From positions 1-64,000 of the forward strand of contig NZ_LMUU01000001.1 of NCBI RefSeq assembly GCF_009765775.1: DNA of 64,000 bases. Direction: 5' to 3'. The notes under the pieces are model-generated. The model made no database searches. It saw only the letters and a list, made by a program, of their open reading frames with translations, and was not told the DNA's origin. The position numbers were made by a program, and so were the translations under genes. The DNA comes from Beijerinckia sp. L45 (GTDB lineage: Bacteria > Pseudomonadota > Alphaproteobacteria > Rhizobiales > Beijerinckiaceae). Positions 24,668 through 33,360 of this stretch are shown piece by piece. Within the stretch, counting starts at the first letter, position 1; the number at the start of each line of letters is the position of its first letter.

Positions 24668-25696
24668 ATGGATCTGGGCAAATGTCTGACGCTCGCTCCC
24701 GAAGGGCTTTATTGCCCGTCGGGAGATTTTTTTATCGATCCGACGCGCCCCGTCGCGCGCGCGCTTGTCACCCACGGCCATTCCGATCACGCCCGCTCCG
24801 GCCACGGCTTCGTCATGGCGACGCCGGAGACCTTGGCCATCATGGCGGTTCGCTACGGCGCCGCGTTTTGCGCGACCCGCCAGGCCATTGCGCCCGGTGA
24901 GCAGGTCCTGCTCGGCGATGCGACGGTGAGTTTCCATCCTGCCGGCCATGTGCTGGGGTCGGCCCAGATCCGCCTCGCTTTTCCCGGCCTGACGATCGTC
25001 GTCTCCGGCGATTACAAGCGCGAGGCGGATCCGACCTGCGCCAGCTTCGAAGTCGTGCCCTGCGACGTCTTCGTCACCGAGGCCACCTTCGGCCTGCCGG
25101 TGTTCCGCCATTCCCGCACCGATCTCGAAGTCGCGAAATTGCTGGCGTCGCGCGCGCTGTTTCCCGAGCGGGCGCATCTCGTCGGCGCCTATGCGCTCGG
25201 CAAGGCGCAGCGCGTCATGGCGCTGCTGCGCGAGGCCGGCTACGACCGCCCGATCTACATTCATGGCGCGATGGAGCGGCTCACGACGCTCTACCAAGAG
25301 CACGGCATTCCGCTCGGCGAGATCCGCAAAGTAACCGCGGCGGAGCGTCCAAAACTCGGCGGCGAGATCGTCATCTGTCCGCCGAGTGCACTGCAGGATC
25401 TGTGGGCGCGCAAATTTCCCGATCCGGTGGTCGCCTTTGCCTCGGGCTGGATGCGGGTGCGGGCGCGCGCACGCCAGAAGGGCATTGAGCTGCCCTTAGT
25501 GATCTCCGACCACGCCGACTGGGAGGCGCTCTGCACGACCATCGTCGAGACCGGCTGTTCCAAGCTGCTCGTCACCCACGGCGAGGCGGATGCGCTGGTC
25601 CATTGGGCGCGCAACCTCGGCATCGAGGCGGAGCCGTTGCATATTCTGGGTTATGGCGACGAGGAAGAAGCACCGCTGGCGGACGAGGCGGCGTGA
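24668..25696 (+). CDS. ligase-associated DNA exonuclease (MBL fold)
   Basis: A 342-residue metallo-beta-lactamase/beta-CASP protein. The metal motif is LVTHGHSDHARSGH (residues about 34-47). Others are HPAGHVLGSAQIRL, VVSGDYKREADPTC, FVTEATFGLP and the late ISDHADWEAL and LLVTHGEADAL. This is the exonuclease member of the ligase-associated DNA damage response set. ATG 24668 begins the family-like MDLGKCLTLAPEGLYCPSG; TTG 24659 in frame is possible. It overlaps the ligase gene by four bases. Confidence 0.85.
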   Translation: MDLGKCLTLAPEGLYCPSGDFFIDPTRPVARALVTHGHSDHARSGHGFVMATPETLAIMAVRYGAAFCATRQAIAPGEQVLLGDATVSFHPAGHVLGSAQIRLAFPGLTIVVSGDYKREADPTCASFEVVPCDVFVTEATFGLPVFRHSRTDLEVAKLLASRALFPERAHLVGAYALGKAQRVMALLREAGYDRPIYIHGAMERLTTLYQEHGIPLGEIRKVTAAERPKLGGEIVICPPSALQDLWARKFPDPVVAFASGWMRVRARARQKGIELPLVISDHADWEALCTTIVETGCSKLLVTHGEADALVHWARNLGIEAEPLHILGYGDEEEAPLADEAA

Positions 25697-27354
25697 ACCA
25701 GTTCGCCTGGCTGCTCGATCGCCTGAGCTACGAGCCCTCGCGCAACAACAAGCTGCGCCTGATGGTCGATTTCTTCCGCTCGACGCCGGATCCCGAGCGC
25801 GGCTACGCGCTGGCGGCCCTCACAGGCGCGCTGTCGTTCCAACACGCCAAGCCGAACCTGATCCGCGCGCTGATCGCCACCCGCGTCGATCCCTACCTGT
25901 TCGGCCTCTCCTACGACTACGTCGGCGATCTCTCGGAAACCGTGGCGCTGCTCTGGCCGACGCCGCCGCATGTCGACGAACCCGGCTCCAACGAATCGCC
26001 GCTGACCCTGACCGAGGTGGTCACGACTCTGCACACGGCGGGAAAGCTCGACCTGCCGAAACTGATTGCCGCCTGGCTCGACGCGCTGGACGAGAACGGC
26101 CGCTGGGCGCTGCTCAAGCTGATTACCGGCTCGCTGCGCGTCGGTGTCTCGGCGCGGCTCGCCAAGACGGCGGTTGGCGACCTCGGCGGCAAGGCGGCCA
26201 ACGAAATCGAGGAAGTGTGGCACGGTCTGCGCGCGCCCTACATCGATCTCTTCGCCTGGGTCGAGGGCCGCGAGGACAAGCCCGACGCCACCGATCCCGC
26301 GCCGTTCCATCCGGCAATGCTGGCCCACGCCATCGAGGACAAGGACTTTGCTGTCCTCAACCCGGCCGATTTTACCGCCGAGTGGAAGTGGGACGGCATC
26401 CGCGTGCAGGCGACGCGCGGGCTCGAGCCCGACGGCAGCATGGCCATCCGCCTGTACTCGCGCACCGGCGAGGACGTGTCGCCGGCATTTCCCGATCTCG
26501 TCGAGACACTGGCGACCTTCCCGCAGCAGCGCTTTTCGCTAGACGGCGAACTGCTCGTGGTGCGCCAGGGCCTGGTCCAGCCGTTCGGCGTCCTGCAGCA
26601 GCGCCTAAACCGCCGCACCGTGTCGATGAAGCTCGTGACCGAGTACCCGGCCCATATCCGCGCCTATGACCTGCTTTCCCTCGACGGCGAGGACCAGCGG
26701 CCGCTGCCGTTTCACGAGCGCCGGCAAAAGCTCGAAGCGTTCGTCGTGGAGGCGGCGGACGCGCGGCTCGATCTTTCACCGCTGGTCCCCTTTGCCGACT
26801 GGGACTTTCTGGCCCGCGCGCGAAAAGACCCGAGGAGCGCGGGGGCAGGCGCGGATGCCGAGGCCATCGAAGGGCTGATGCTGAAGCGTTCGGAGTCTAT
26901 CTATGTCCCCGGTCGCCCCAAGGGCCTGTGGTACAAGTGGAAGCGCGATCCGTTCACCGTCGATGCGGTGCTGATGTATGCGCAACGCGGCCACGGCAAG
27001 CGCTCGTCCTTCTACTCGGATTATACGTTTGGCGTCTGGCGCACCGATGCCGAAGGGACGGGCCTTGTGCCGGTCGGCAAGGCGTATTTCGGCTTCACCG
27101 ACGAAGAGCTGGCGCAGCTCGACAAATACGTCCGCAACAACACCACCAACCGCTTCGGCCCGGTGCGCGAAGTGACGCACGGGATGGATGGCGGCCTGGT
27201 CCTCGAAATCGCCTTCGAGGGGCTGAACCGCTCGACGCGGCACAAATCCGGCGTGGCGATGCGCTTTCCCCGGGTGTCGCGCATCCGCTGGGACAAGCCG
27301 GCGCGCGAAGCCGACCGCATCGAGACTCTGGAGGCGCTGCTGCGGGTCAGCTAG
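25693..27354 (+). CDS. ATP-dependent DNA ligase (ligase-associated repair set)
   Basis: A 553-residue ligase. The N-terminal DNA-binding domain (residues 1-180; FAWLLDRLSYEPSRNNKL) precedes the adenylation domain with nucleotidyl lysine in EWKWDGIRVQ (Lys232), SLDGELLV, EGLMLKR and LWYKWKRDPFTVDAVLMYAQ, then the OB-fold (FAFG-like LEIAFEGLNRSTRHKSGVAM). The GTG start at 25693 overlaps the exonuclease stop as GTGA, so the two are translationally coupled. The domain order is that of bacterial ligases linked to PdeM and Lhr-type helicases. Confidence 0.9.
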   Translation: MNQFAWLLDRLSYEPSRNNKLRLMVDFFRSTPDPERGYALAALTGALSFQHAKPNLIRALIATRVDPYLFGLSYDYVGDLSETVALLWPTPPHVDEPGSNESPLTLTEVVTTLHTAGKLDLPKLIAAWLDALDENGRWALLKLITGSLRVGVSARLAKTAVGDLGGKAANEIEEVWHGLRAPYIDLFAWVEGREDKPDATDPAPFHPAMLAHAIEDKDFAVLNPADFTAEWKWDGIRVQATRGLEPDGSMAIRLYSRTGEDVSPAFPDLVETLATFPQQRFSLDGELLVVRQGLVQPFGVLQQRLNRRTVSMKLVTEYPAHIRAYDLLSLDGEDQRPLPFHERRQKLEAFVVEAADARLDLSPLVPFADWDFLARARKDPRSAGAGADAEAIEGLMLKRSESIYVPGRPKGLWYKWKRDPFTVDAVLMYAQRGHGKRSSFYSDYTFGVWRTDAEGTGLVPVGKAYFGFTDEELAQLDKYVRNNTTNRFGPVREVTHGMDGGLVLEIAFEGLNRSTRHKSGVAMRFPRVSRIRWDKPAREADRIETLEALLRVS

Positions 27355-27393
27355 GCCCTTGGCTTTCCCGCCGGCATGGGCCATGTGCGCGGG

Positions 27394-28683
27394 ATGAGTC
27401 TCCTCACACATCCCGTCGTCATCATCGGCGCCGGCGCGGCGGGCATCGCGGCGGGCCGCGAGTTGCGGCGGCGCGGCATCGGCTTCGTCATTCTTGAGGC
27501 CCGCGATCGCATCGGGGGGCGGGCCTGGAGCATCCCCTATGGGACCAGCGCGCCGCTCGATCTCGGCTGCGAATGGCTGCACTCGGCCGATGCCAACATT
27601 TTGGCAGCGATGGCGCCGGACCACGGGTTCGCCCTTGACAAGAGCGAGGCGCCATGGCGGCGTCCGGCGCATCAGGCCGATTTCACCGCAGCCGATCAGC
27701 AGGCTTTCTGGGCGGCTCAGGCTGTGTTCGAGGCGAAGCTCGCGGATGCTGCCGCGATCGGCGAACGTACCGGTCAGGACCGCGCCGCCGCCGAATTTCT
27801 GGAGCCCGGCGGTCGGTGGAATAGCCTGATCGACGCGATCTCGACCTACTATAACGGCGCCCCGCTCAACCACGTGTCGGTCATCGATTACGCCCGTTAT
27901 CGCGATACCGAGGTCGATTGGCGGGTGACCGGCGGCTATGGCGCGTTCATTGCCGCGCTCGGCGCCGACCTGCCGATCAAACTGGGTTGCGTGGTCAGCG
28001 CCGTCGACGCCACCGGTCCGACGATCCGGCTCGAGACCAGCGACGGCCGGGTCGAGACGAATGGCGTCATCGTCACCGTGCCGACGACGGTGCTGGCCTC
28101 CGGCGCCATCACCTTCACCCCCGCGCTTGACGATCATCTCGCCGCCGCCGCCGCGCTGCCGTTGGGCGTCGCCGACAAGTTGTTTTTAGCCCTGGATCGG
28201 CCGGAAGATTTTGCGCCGGACACGCGGCTGATCGGCGCGACCGGTCGCACCGACGCCGGCTCCTACACGTCGCGGCCGCGCGGCCGCCCGATGATCGAAG
28301 GCTATTTCGGCGGCGACTATGCGCGTGCGCTGGAACAACGCGGCCTGCCGGCGTTCGCCGAGGCCGCGCTCGACGAGATCGCCGGCGTTCTCGGCAACGA
28401 CATCCGTCGTCGCCTGACGCCGATCCTGGCGACCGGATGGGCGCGCGACCCGTTCGCCCTCGGCTCCTACTCCCACGCCCTGCCCGGCCAGGCGGCGGCC
28501 CGGGCGGTGCTTGCGACGCCTGTCGACGACCGGATCCTGTTCGCTGGCGAGGCCACATCCCCGCATTTCTTCTCGACCGCGCATGGCGCCTTTGAATCGG
28601 GTCTTGCCGCCGGGCAAAGTCTTGGCTCATACGTAGAAAGACATGAGACCTTGCGGCGGGACCAGGTTCGCGGAGACGTCTAG
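27394..28683 (+). CDS. FAD-dependent amine oxidase family protein
   Basis: A 429-residue flavoprotein. The N-terminal Rossmann motif is VVIIGAGAAGIAAGRELRRR, followed by FVILEARDRIGGRAWS. The FAD-binding C-terminus is ILFAGEATSPHFFSTAHGAF. The middle (CEWLHSADANILAAMA; GYGAFIAALGADLPI; VTVPTTVLASGAI) is typical of monoamine/polyamine-oxidase-like enzymes. The substrate cannot be read. ATG 27394 starts just before the Rossmann strand; ATG 27376 is six codons upstream. It lies close behind the ligase gene but is unrelated to repair. Confidence 0.85.
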   Translation: MSLLTHPVVIIGAGAAGIAAGRELRRRGIGFVILEARDRIGGRAWSIPYGTSAPLDLGCEWLHSADANILAAMAPDHGFALDKSEAPWRRPAHQADFTAADQQAFWAAQAVFEAKLADAAAIGERTGQDRAAAEFLEPGGRWNSLIDAISTYYNGAPLNHVSVIDYARYRDTEVDWRVTGGYGAFIAALGADLPIKLGCVVSAVDATGPTIRLETSDGRVETNGVIVTVPTTVLASGAITFTPALDDHLAAAAALPLGVADKLFLALDRPEDFAPDTRLIGATGRTDAGSYTSRPRGRPMIEGYFGGDYARALEQRGLPAFAEAALDEIAGVLGNDIRRRLTPILATGWARDPFALGSYSHALPGQAAARAVLATPVDDRILFAGEATSPHFFSTAHGAFESGLAAGQSLGSYVERHETLRRDQVRGDV

Positions 28684-28776
28684 TCTTCTGCAGTAAATCG
28701 TGTCCTATAGATCGGCCTTCTGGATCCGTTGACCCTGCGTCGCTTGCGACGTTCCACGAAGATATAGTCCAGCCTG

Positions 28777-30750
28777 ATGAATCGAGCCGTGGAACACGAT
28801 CCTGAAGTCGCGCGCCTTCGCGCCCTGCTGGCACAAGCCGGCATCGACCCGGATGCGGCATCGGCGCCTTGTATTCGCGGCGGGCTCGATGACGCTCGCG
28901 CCGAGGTCGAGAGCCTGCGGCAGGCCAACGCCCGGCTGACGCAGGAATCCGTCCGCACGACCGGCAATTACCGTCTTGCCCTCTCGTTCGGCCAGGCGAA
29001 GCTCGCGACATCCGAAGCCGAACTCGACCGCTTCGAGACGATCCTCCAAAGCGCGATCGATTTTGCCATCATCGTCACGGACCTGTCCGGTCGGGTCACG
29101 ACCTGGAACGAGGGCGCCGCCCGCATCCTCGGGTGGACTGCGGACGAGATCGTCGGCGAGCATGTCCGGGCCATCTTCACGCCGGAGGATCGGGCCGTCG
29201 GCATTCCGGAGACGGAGATGACCAAGGCTTTGGTCGCCGATCGCGCCAACGACGAACGCTGGCACGTCCGCAAAAGCGGCGAGCGTTTTTACGCCGTCGG
29301 AACCATGATGCCGCTGCGCGCCGATGACGGCACGTCGCTGGGATTTCTGAAGATCCTGCGCGATCAGACCGAACCCCGCCTGGCCGAGGAGCAGCTGCGC
29401 GACAGCGAGGCCTTCACGCGATCGATCCTCGCGGCCAGCCGCGACTGCATCAAGGTTCTGGACGCCGATGGCCGTGTCACCGCCATCAACGAAAATGGTC
29501 TGGTGCTCCTCGAGGCGACGTCGATCGAAGAATTGCAGGGCCGCCCCTGGATCGATTTCTGGAGCGACGACAGGAACCTCGTGGACCAGGCGATCGCGGC
29601 CGCCGAACGCGGCGACAGCGGTCGTTTCCAGGCGCGCTGCCCCACCACCAAAGGAACTTTGCGCTGGTGGGACGTCGTCGTGACGCGGATCGCGGCCCCG
29701 CAGGGGCAACTCCTTGTCGTCTCTCGCGACATCACCGAGGCCAAAGAGGCCGAGCTGAGCATTGCGGCCAGTGCGCACCGGCTGCAGACGATCCTCGACA
29801 CGATCCCGATCGGCGTCCTTATCGCGGACCGCGGCGGCCGGATCATCGAAGGCAACCAGCGGGTCGCCGAAATCCTGAAGCATACGGCGACGCGCGAGTT
29901 CGGCGATGTCAGCGGCAACCGCTGGGTGGCGTTCCATGAGGATGGCCGCCAAGTCCAAAGAGACGACTATCCTCTCGGGCAGGTCCTGCGCGACGGCGAA
30001 GCGCGATCCTCCCTCGAGGTCGACTATCAGAAGGGCGACGCGACCCGCGGCTGGGTGCGCTTCGAGGCGGCCTCGATCCAGGACGAGGCCGGCGTCAGGA
30101 CGGGCGCCGTCGTGGCGATCACCGACATCGATCTGCGCAAGAGGGCCGAAGCGCAGCAGCGCTTCCTAATGGGCGAGCTGTCGCACCGGGTGAAGAACAT
30201 TCTGGCGGTCGTCGTCTCTATCGCGCGACAGACGCTGCGCAACGCCAAGACGATGGACGACGCGAGCGAGGCCCTGCTCTCGCGGATCAACGCGCTCGCC
30301 AGCGCCCATGACGTGCTGATGCAGCATCAGTGGGCCGCTGCCGATATGACGAGCCTCGTGGCCGGCGCGATGCGACTGCACGATACCGACAAGCAGGTGG
30401 TTGTGAGCGGCCCCGATCTTCGCCTCGGGCCTCAGGCCGCGCTGTCGATCGCGCTGGTGCTGCACGAACTCGGAACGAACGCGGTGAAATATGGCGCGCT
30501 GTCGGATCCGGACGGACGCGTGGACATCATCTGGACGCAGGAGATCGAGGCGGGCGAACCGCATCTCTTCCTGCGCTGGCGGGAAACCGGCGGCCCGCCC
30601 GTCGTCGCGCCCGCGAAAACCGGCTTCGGATCGCGCCTGATCACCCACAGCCTGTCAAGCTTCGGCAAGGTGACGATGGACTATGCCCCGGGCGGACTGA
30701 TTCTCGACTTCAAGGCGCCGATGAAGCGGATCCAGCAGATCCACGCGTAA
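28777..30750 (+). CDS. PAS-domain HWE-family sensor histidine kinase
   Basis: A 657-residue cytoplasmic kinase with no membrane helix. An N-terminal coiled coil is followed by three PAS domains at about residues 85-205 (FAIIVTDLSGRVTTWNEGA), 210-330 and 335-465 (IPIGVLIADRGGRIIEGNQR). The kinase core has ELSHRVKN (His about 470), LHELGTNAVKYGALS and LRWRETGGPP, the HWE signature triad. Such kinases often act in light, redox or general-stress signalling in alphaproteobacteria. No response regulator is adjacent, and the gene is convergent with an EAL-domain gene. Confidence 0.9.
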   Translation: MNRAVEHDPEVARLRALLAQAGIDPDAASAPCIRGGLDDARAEVESLRQANARLTQESVRTTGNYRLALSFGQAKLATSEAELDRFETILQSAIDFAIIVTDLSGRVTTWNEGAARILGWTADEIVGEHVRAIFTPEDRAVGIPETEMTKALVADRANDERWHVRKSGERFYAVGTMMPLRADDGTSLGFLKILRDQTEPRLAEEQLRDSEAFTRSILAASRDCIKVLDADGRVTAINENGLVLLEATSIEELQGRPWIDFWSDDRNLVDQAIAAAERGDSGRFQARCPTTKGTLRWWDVVVTRIAAPQGQLLVVSRDITEAKEAELSIAASAHRLQTILDTIPIGVLIADRGGRIIEGNQRVAEILKHTATREFGDVSGNRWVAFHEDGRQVQRDDYPLGQVLRDGEARSSLEVDYQKGDATRGWVRFEAASIQDEAGVRTGAVVAITDIDLRKRAEAQQRFLMGELSHRVKNILAVVVSIARQTLRNAKTMDDASEALLSRINALASAHDVLMQHQWAAADMTSLVAGAMRLHDTDKQVVVSGPDLRLGPQAALSIALVLHELGTNAVKYGALSDPDGRVDIIWTQEIEAGEPHLFLRWRETGGPPVVAPAKTGFGSRLITHSLSSFGKVTMDYAPGGLILDFKAPMKRIQQIHA

Positions 30751-30764
30751 AAGACGCCTTCAGC

Positions 30765-31898
30765 TTAAGCCGCAGGCACGCAGACTTCGCAACGAAACGC
30801 CGCCTTCGATTCCGCAGAAATTGCGCGTTGCAGGGCATTTCTGAAATCGTCGGCGCCGGTCTGCCAAAGCGGCATGTCGGTTTCGTAGCACGCCATCACA
30901 TCGTGGAAGCGTTTGTGGGCTTGCCCATAGTCGGTCTCGTGCAGCCCGTTCCGATCGAAGTAGATGCCGATCGCGCAGGAATGCGGGTCTTTCGATTCCT
31001 CCTTCCAGGCGATCTGCAGGGGCTGGTTCATCAGCACCCGACAGGTTTCCACCACGAGGAGATGACCGGCATAGGCGCCGAGCATCGTGCACGGCGTGCG
31101 ATCCAGGGTTTCCGTCGGGCGTGCGGCAAACCAGTCCGCGACGGCCTCGAGCGGCAGGGGGCGGGCGATGGCGTAGCCCTGCGCCTGCTCGACGCCCAGC
31201 ACGCGAAGAGCGTCATGAATTTCCGCCGTCTCCACGCCTTCCACGATCAGCCGTTTGCCGAGCCCGCGCGCCAGGGACAGGAAGCTCAGGACGAAATGCA
31301 GATCCTCCGGGCGCTCGCTCAGCCCACGGGCGAAGGATTGATCCAGCTTGATGATATCGATCGGCAGATCGCGCAGGTTGATCAGCGAGGAATAGGCACT
31401 CCCGATATCGTCAAGCGCGATGGCGAGCCCGAGGCTGCGGATCCGGCTCAGGCATTGATGCATGCGAGTGAAATCGACGATCTCATCGCCTTCCAGCAAT
31501 TCGATCACGAGATTGCCGCCGGGATGGCCATGCTGATCGAGCGTGCATTGCAACGCGTCGAAGAACCCGTCGATCAGGAGCAACGAGGTCTCGACGTTAA
31601 CCGAAACGTAGAGGCCCGGGTGCTGCGGGGTAAAGACACCGAGGAAGCCGATGGCCTTGCCGAGCATGTCGCAAAACAAACGTAGGAGGTCCGCCTGCTC
31701 AAGGCCGGGAATGAACTGCTCGGGCAGAAGCACGGCATCCCCGATCCTCAGCCTGGCTAACGCCTCGAATCCGACGATCTGGCCTGTCTTCAAACTTTCG
31801 ATGGGCTGGAACACGGGCACGATCGACTCGGCTCGAACGAATGGTGCATACCCCTCGTAACGAGCCATCGCTTTATTCATAAATGGAAATCCGATCAT
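30765..31898 (-). CDS. EAL-domain c-di-GMP phosphodiesterase-like protein
   Basis: A 377-residue protein. The EAL domain spans about residues 25-260 with VFQPIESLKTGQIVGFEALA, YVSVNVETS, VIELLEGDE, ALDDIGSAYSSL, IDIIKLDQSFARGL, RLIVEGVET and AQGYAIARPLP. Most catalytic residues seem present; the E in EAL is kept (FEAL). The C-terminal 110 residues contain a His/Cys pattern (DPHSCAIGIYF then HKRFHD) reminiscent of a zinc-binding CZB-type helix bundle. ATG 31898 has AAGG at good spacing; ATG 31919, 31880 and 31868 are alternatives. Confidence 0.8.
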   Translation of the reverse strand: MIGFPFMNKAMARYEGYAPFVRAESIVPVFQPIESLKTGQIVGFEALARLRIGDAVLLPEQFIPGLEQADLLRLFCDMLGKAIGFLGVFTPQHPGLYVSVNVETSLLLIDGFFDALQCTLDQHGHPGGNLVIELLEGDEIVDFTRMHQCLSRIRSLGLAIALDDIGSAYSSLINLRDLPIDIIKLDQSFARGLSERPEDLHFVLSFLSLARGLGKRLIVEGVETAEIHDALRVLGVEQAQGYAIARPLPLEAVADWFAARPTETLDRTPCTMLGAYAGHLLVVETCRVLMNQPLQIAWKEESKDPHSCAIGIYFDRNGLHETDYGQAHKRFHDVMACYETDMPLWQTGADDFRNALQRAISAESKAAFRCEVCVPAA

Positions 31899-32152
31899 AG
31901 ACTGACCTTGCTGGCTCATGCCCGCAGGCATGATGAAAAATCCCAAAGTCGCTGTCTAGGAACTAAACCCATCGTTAGCCGCATCGTTCCATTATCGTCA
32001 CGTCGTCTTTCAAAATACGACATGATTTCATTCAAATATAAACTTACCAAGATGTAAATACATAAGACCGTGCAATGCCTATGCAATTTTCAAAAATGTG
32101 TTTTCGGCTATTACTGGTAGAAAGACAAAATATAAATACGACCATGGCGTGT

Positions 32153-32686
32153 TTATCGCAGGGGGTACACTGCTTCGACGATATAGGGGCCGCCGCCGCT
32201 GGACTTGCGTGCCGAGACCAGCGCGACGCGTACGGCGCGAAAGGAGCGCAACGGCAAAAGACCATGAGCCGACAAATATTCGCCGACCAGTTGCGGCGCG
32301 GTCTGACGCAAGCGTGCCAGAGTGACGTGCGGCGTGAATTTTCGCGTTTCAGCAGCAAGGCCGATGTGCCGCATCAGCACCTCGTGTTCGCTTTGCAGCG
32401 CCAAAAGCGCGGCGTCCGGCCTCGCCGTCATCACGATTGCCCGCGGCTTGGCGCCGCCGAACGCGGCGAGGCCGGCCAGCGTCACGGCGACAGGCGCGCG
32501 CCGGACCCCTTCGAGCGCGGTATGGACATCGCGCGCCATCGCCGCGTCGATATCGCCGATGAAGCGCAAGGTCAGATGGTAGTTTTCGGGATCGATCCAG
32601 CGGGCGCCGGGCAGGCCGCCCCGCAGGGCCGCAAGGGCGGCGGCGACATCCCGGGGCAGTTCAAGCGCGGTGAAGAGGCGGGGCAT
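32153..32686 (-). CDS. thpR: RNA 2',3'-cyclic phosphodiesterase / 2'-5' RNA ligase family
   Basis: A 177-residue protein of the 2H phosphoesterase superfamily. The two HxT motifs are YHLTLRFIGD near residue 36 and FTPHVTLARL near 119. Family members act in vitro on 2'-5' linked RNA and 2',3'-cyclic phosphates; their cellular role is unclear. ATG 32686 (MPRLFTALELP) fits the family N-terminus; ATG 32716 would add ten residues. Upstream lies a less GC-rich gap. Confidence 0.85.
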   Translation of the reverse strand: MPRLFTALELPRDVAAALAALRGGLPGARWIDPENYHLTLRFIGDIDAAMARDVHTALEGVRRAPVAVTLAGLAAFGGAKPRAIVMTARPDAALLALQSEHEVLMRHIGLAAETRKFTPHVTLARLRQTAPQLVGEYLSAHGLLPLRSFRAVRVALVSARKSSGGGPYIVEAVYPLR

Positions 32687-32772
32687 GGCTAGGCTCGCAT
32701 GGCAGCGCGACATCAAGTTGGATAAGAAGCAAGTTTGCTTGCAGAATGCGCAATCGTAGTTTCAGTTTGCGC

Positions 32773-33027
32773 ATGAACAACAGGCATCGCACAACACTTG
32801 ATGCGATATTTGCCGAACCTGTATCCGGGACCATCGAATAGCGCGATATCGAAGCGCTTTTTCTAGCTGTCGGTTGTGCGATCATTGAAGGGCACGGGTC
32901 GCGGGTGCGGTTTGAACGATCGGGTGTCGTCGGATCATTTCACCGACCGCACCCAGCCAAAGAAGCCAAACGCTATCAGGTCAGGGATGCGCGGGATTTC
33001 CTGACCAAGATTGGAATCACGCCATGA
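32773..33027 (+). pseudogene. hicA: hicA toxin gene with in-frame amber stop
   Basis: Reading from ATG 32773, the first 22 codons (NNRHRTTLDAIFAEP then VSGTIE) are followed by TAG at 32839-32841, where family members have Trp (IEWRDIE). The frame then continues intact for 61 codons (RDIEALFLAVG; GSRVRFERSG; FHRPHPAKEAKRYQ; ARDFLTKIGITP) to TGA at 33025-33027, which overlaps the hicB start as ATGA. A single TGG-to-TAG change explains the loss. HicA is an mRNA-cleaving toxin; here only a 22-residue peptide would be made unless the stop is read through. Confidence 0.8.
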
Positions 33028-33359
33028 ATGTCATGAGCTTCAAAGGGCATTTCGCGCGCGTCGACTATGACGGCGAGGACGGTCTTTTTGTCGGGCGTCT
33101 GGCTGGGATCAACGACGTGGTCGGCTTCCATGCCGAGACCGTCGCCGATCTGAAGGCGGCGTTCGAAGCCGCAGTGGAGGACTATGTCGCCACCTGTGCG
33201 AGGATCGGCAAAGAACCGGAAAATCCTATTCCGGTGTTTCGGGTCGATCCCGCGATACACGCCAAAGCGGCGCTTGCCGCCCAGCTTGCCGGCAAGAGTT
33301 TGAACCAATGGGCCGAAGAGGCCCTCCGCGCAGCGGCCCAACGCGGCGTGATGGCCTGA
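33024..33359 (+). CDS. hicB: HicB-family antitoxin
   Basis: A 111-residue protein with an N-terminal partial RNase-H-like HicB fold (FKGHFARVDYDGEDGLFVGR; VGFHAETVADLKAAFEAAV) and a C-terminal ribbon-helix-helix (HAKAALAAQLAGKSLNQWAE). It neutralises HicA and represses its own operon. The gene is intact while the upstream toxin gene carries a nonsense codon, so it is probably an orphan antitoxin. Its ATG overlaps the hicA stop. Confidence 0.85.
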   Translation: MNVMSFKGHFARVDYDGEDGLFVGRLAGINDVVGFHAETVADLKAAFEAAVEDYVATCARIGKEPENPIPVFRVDPAIHAKAALAAQLAGKSLNQWAEEALRAAAQRGVMA

Positions 33360-33360
33360 G

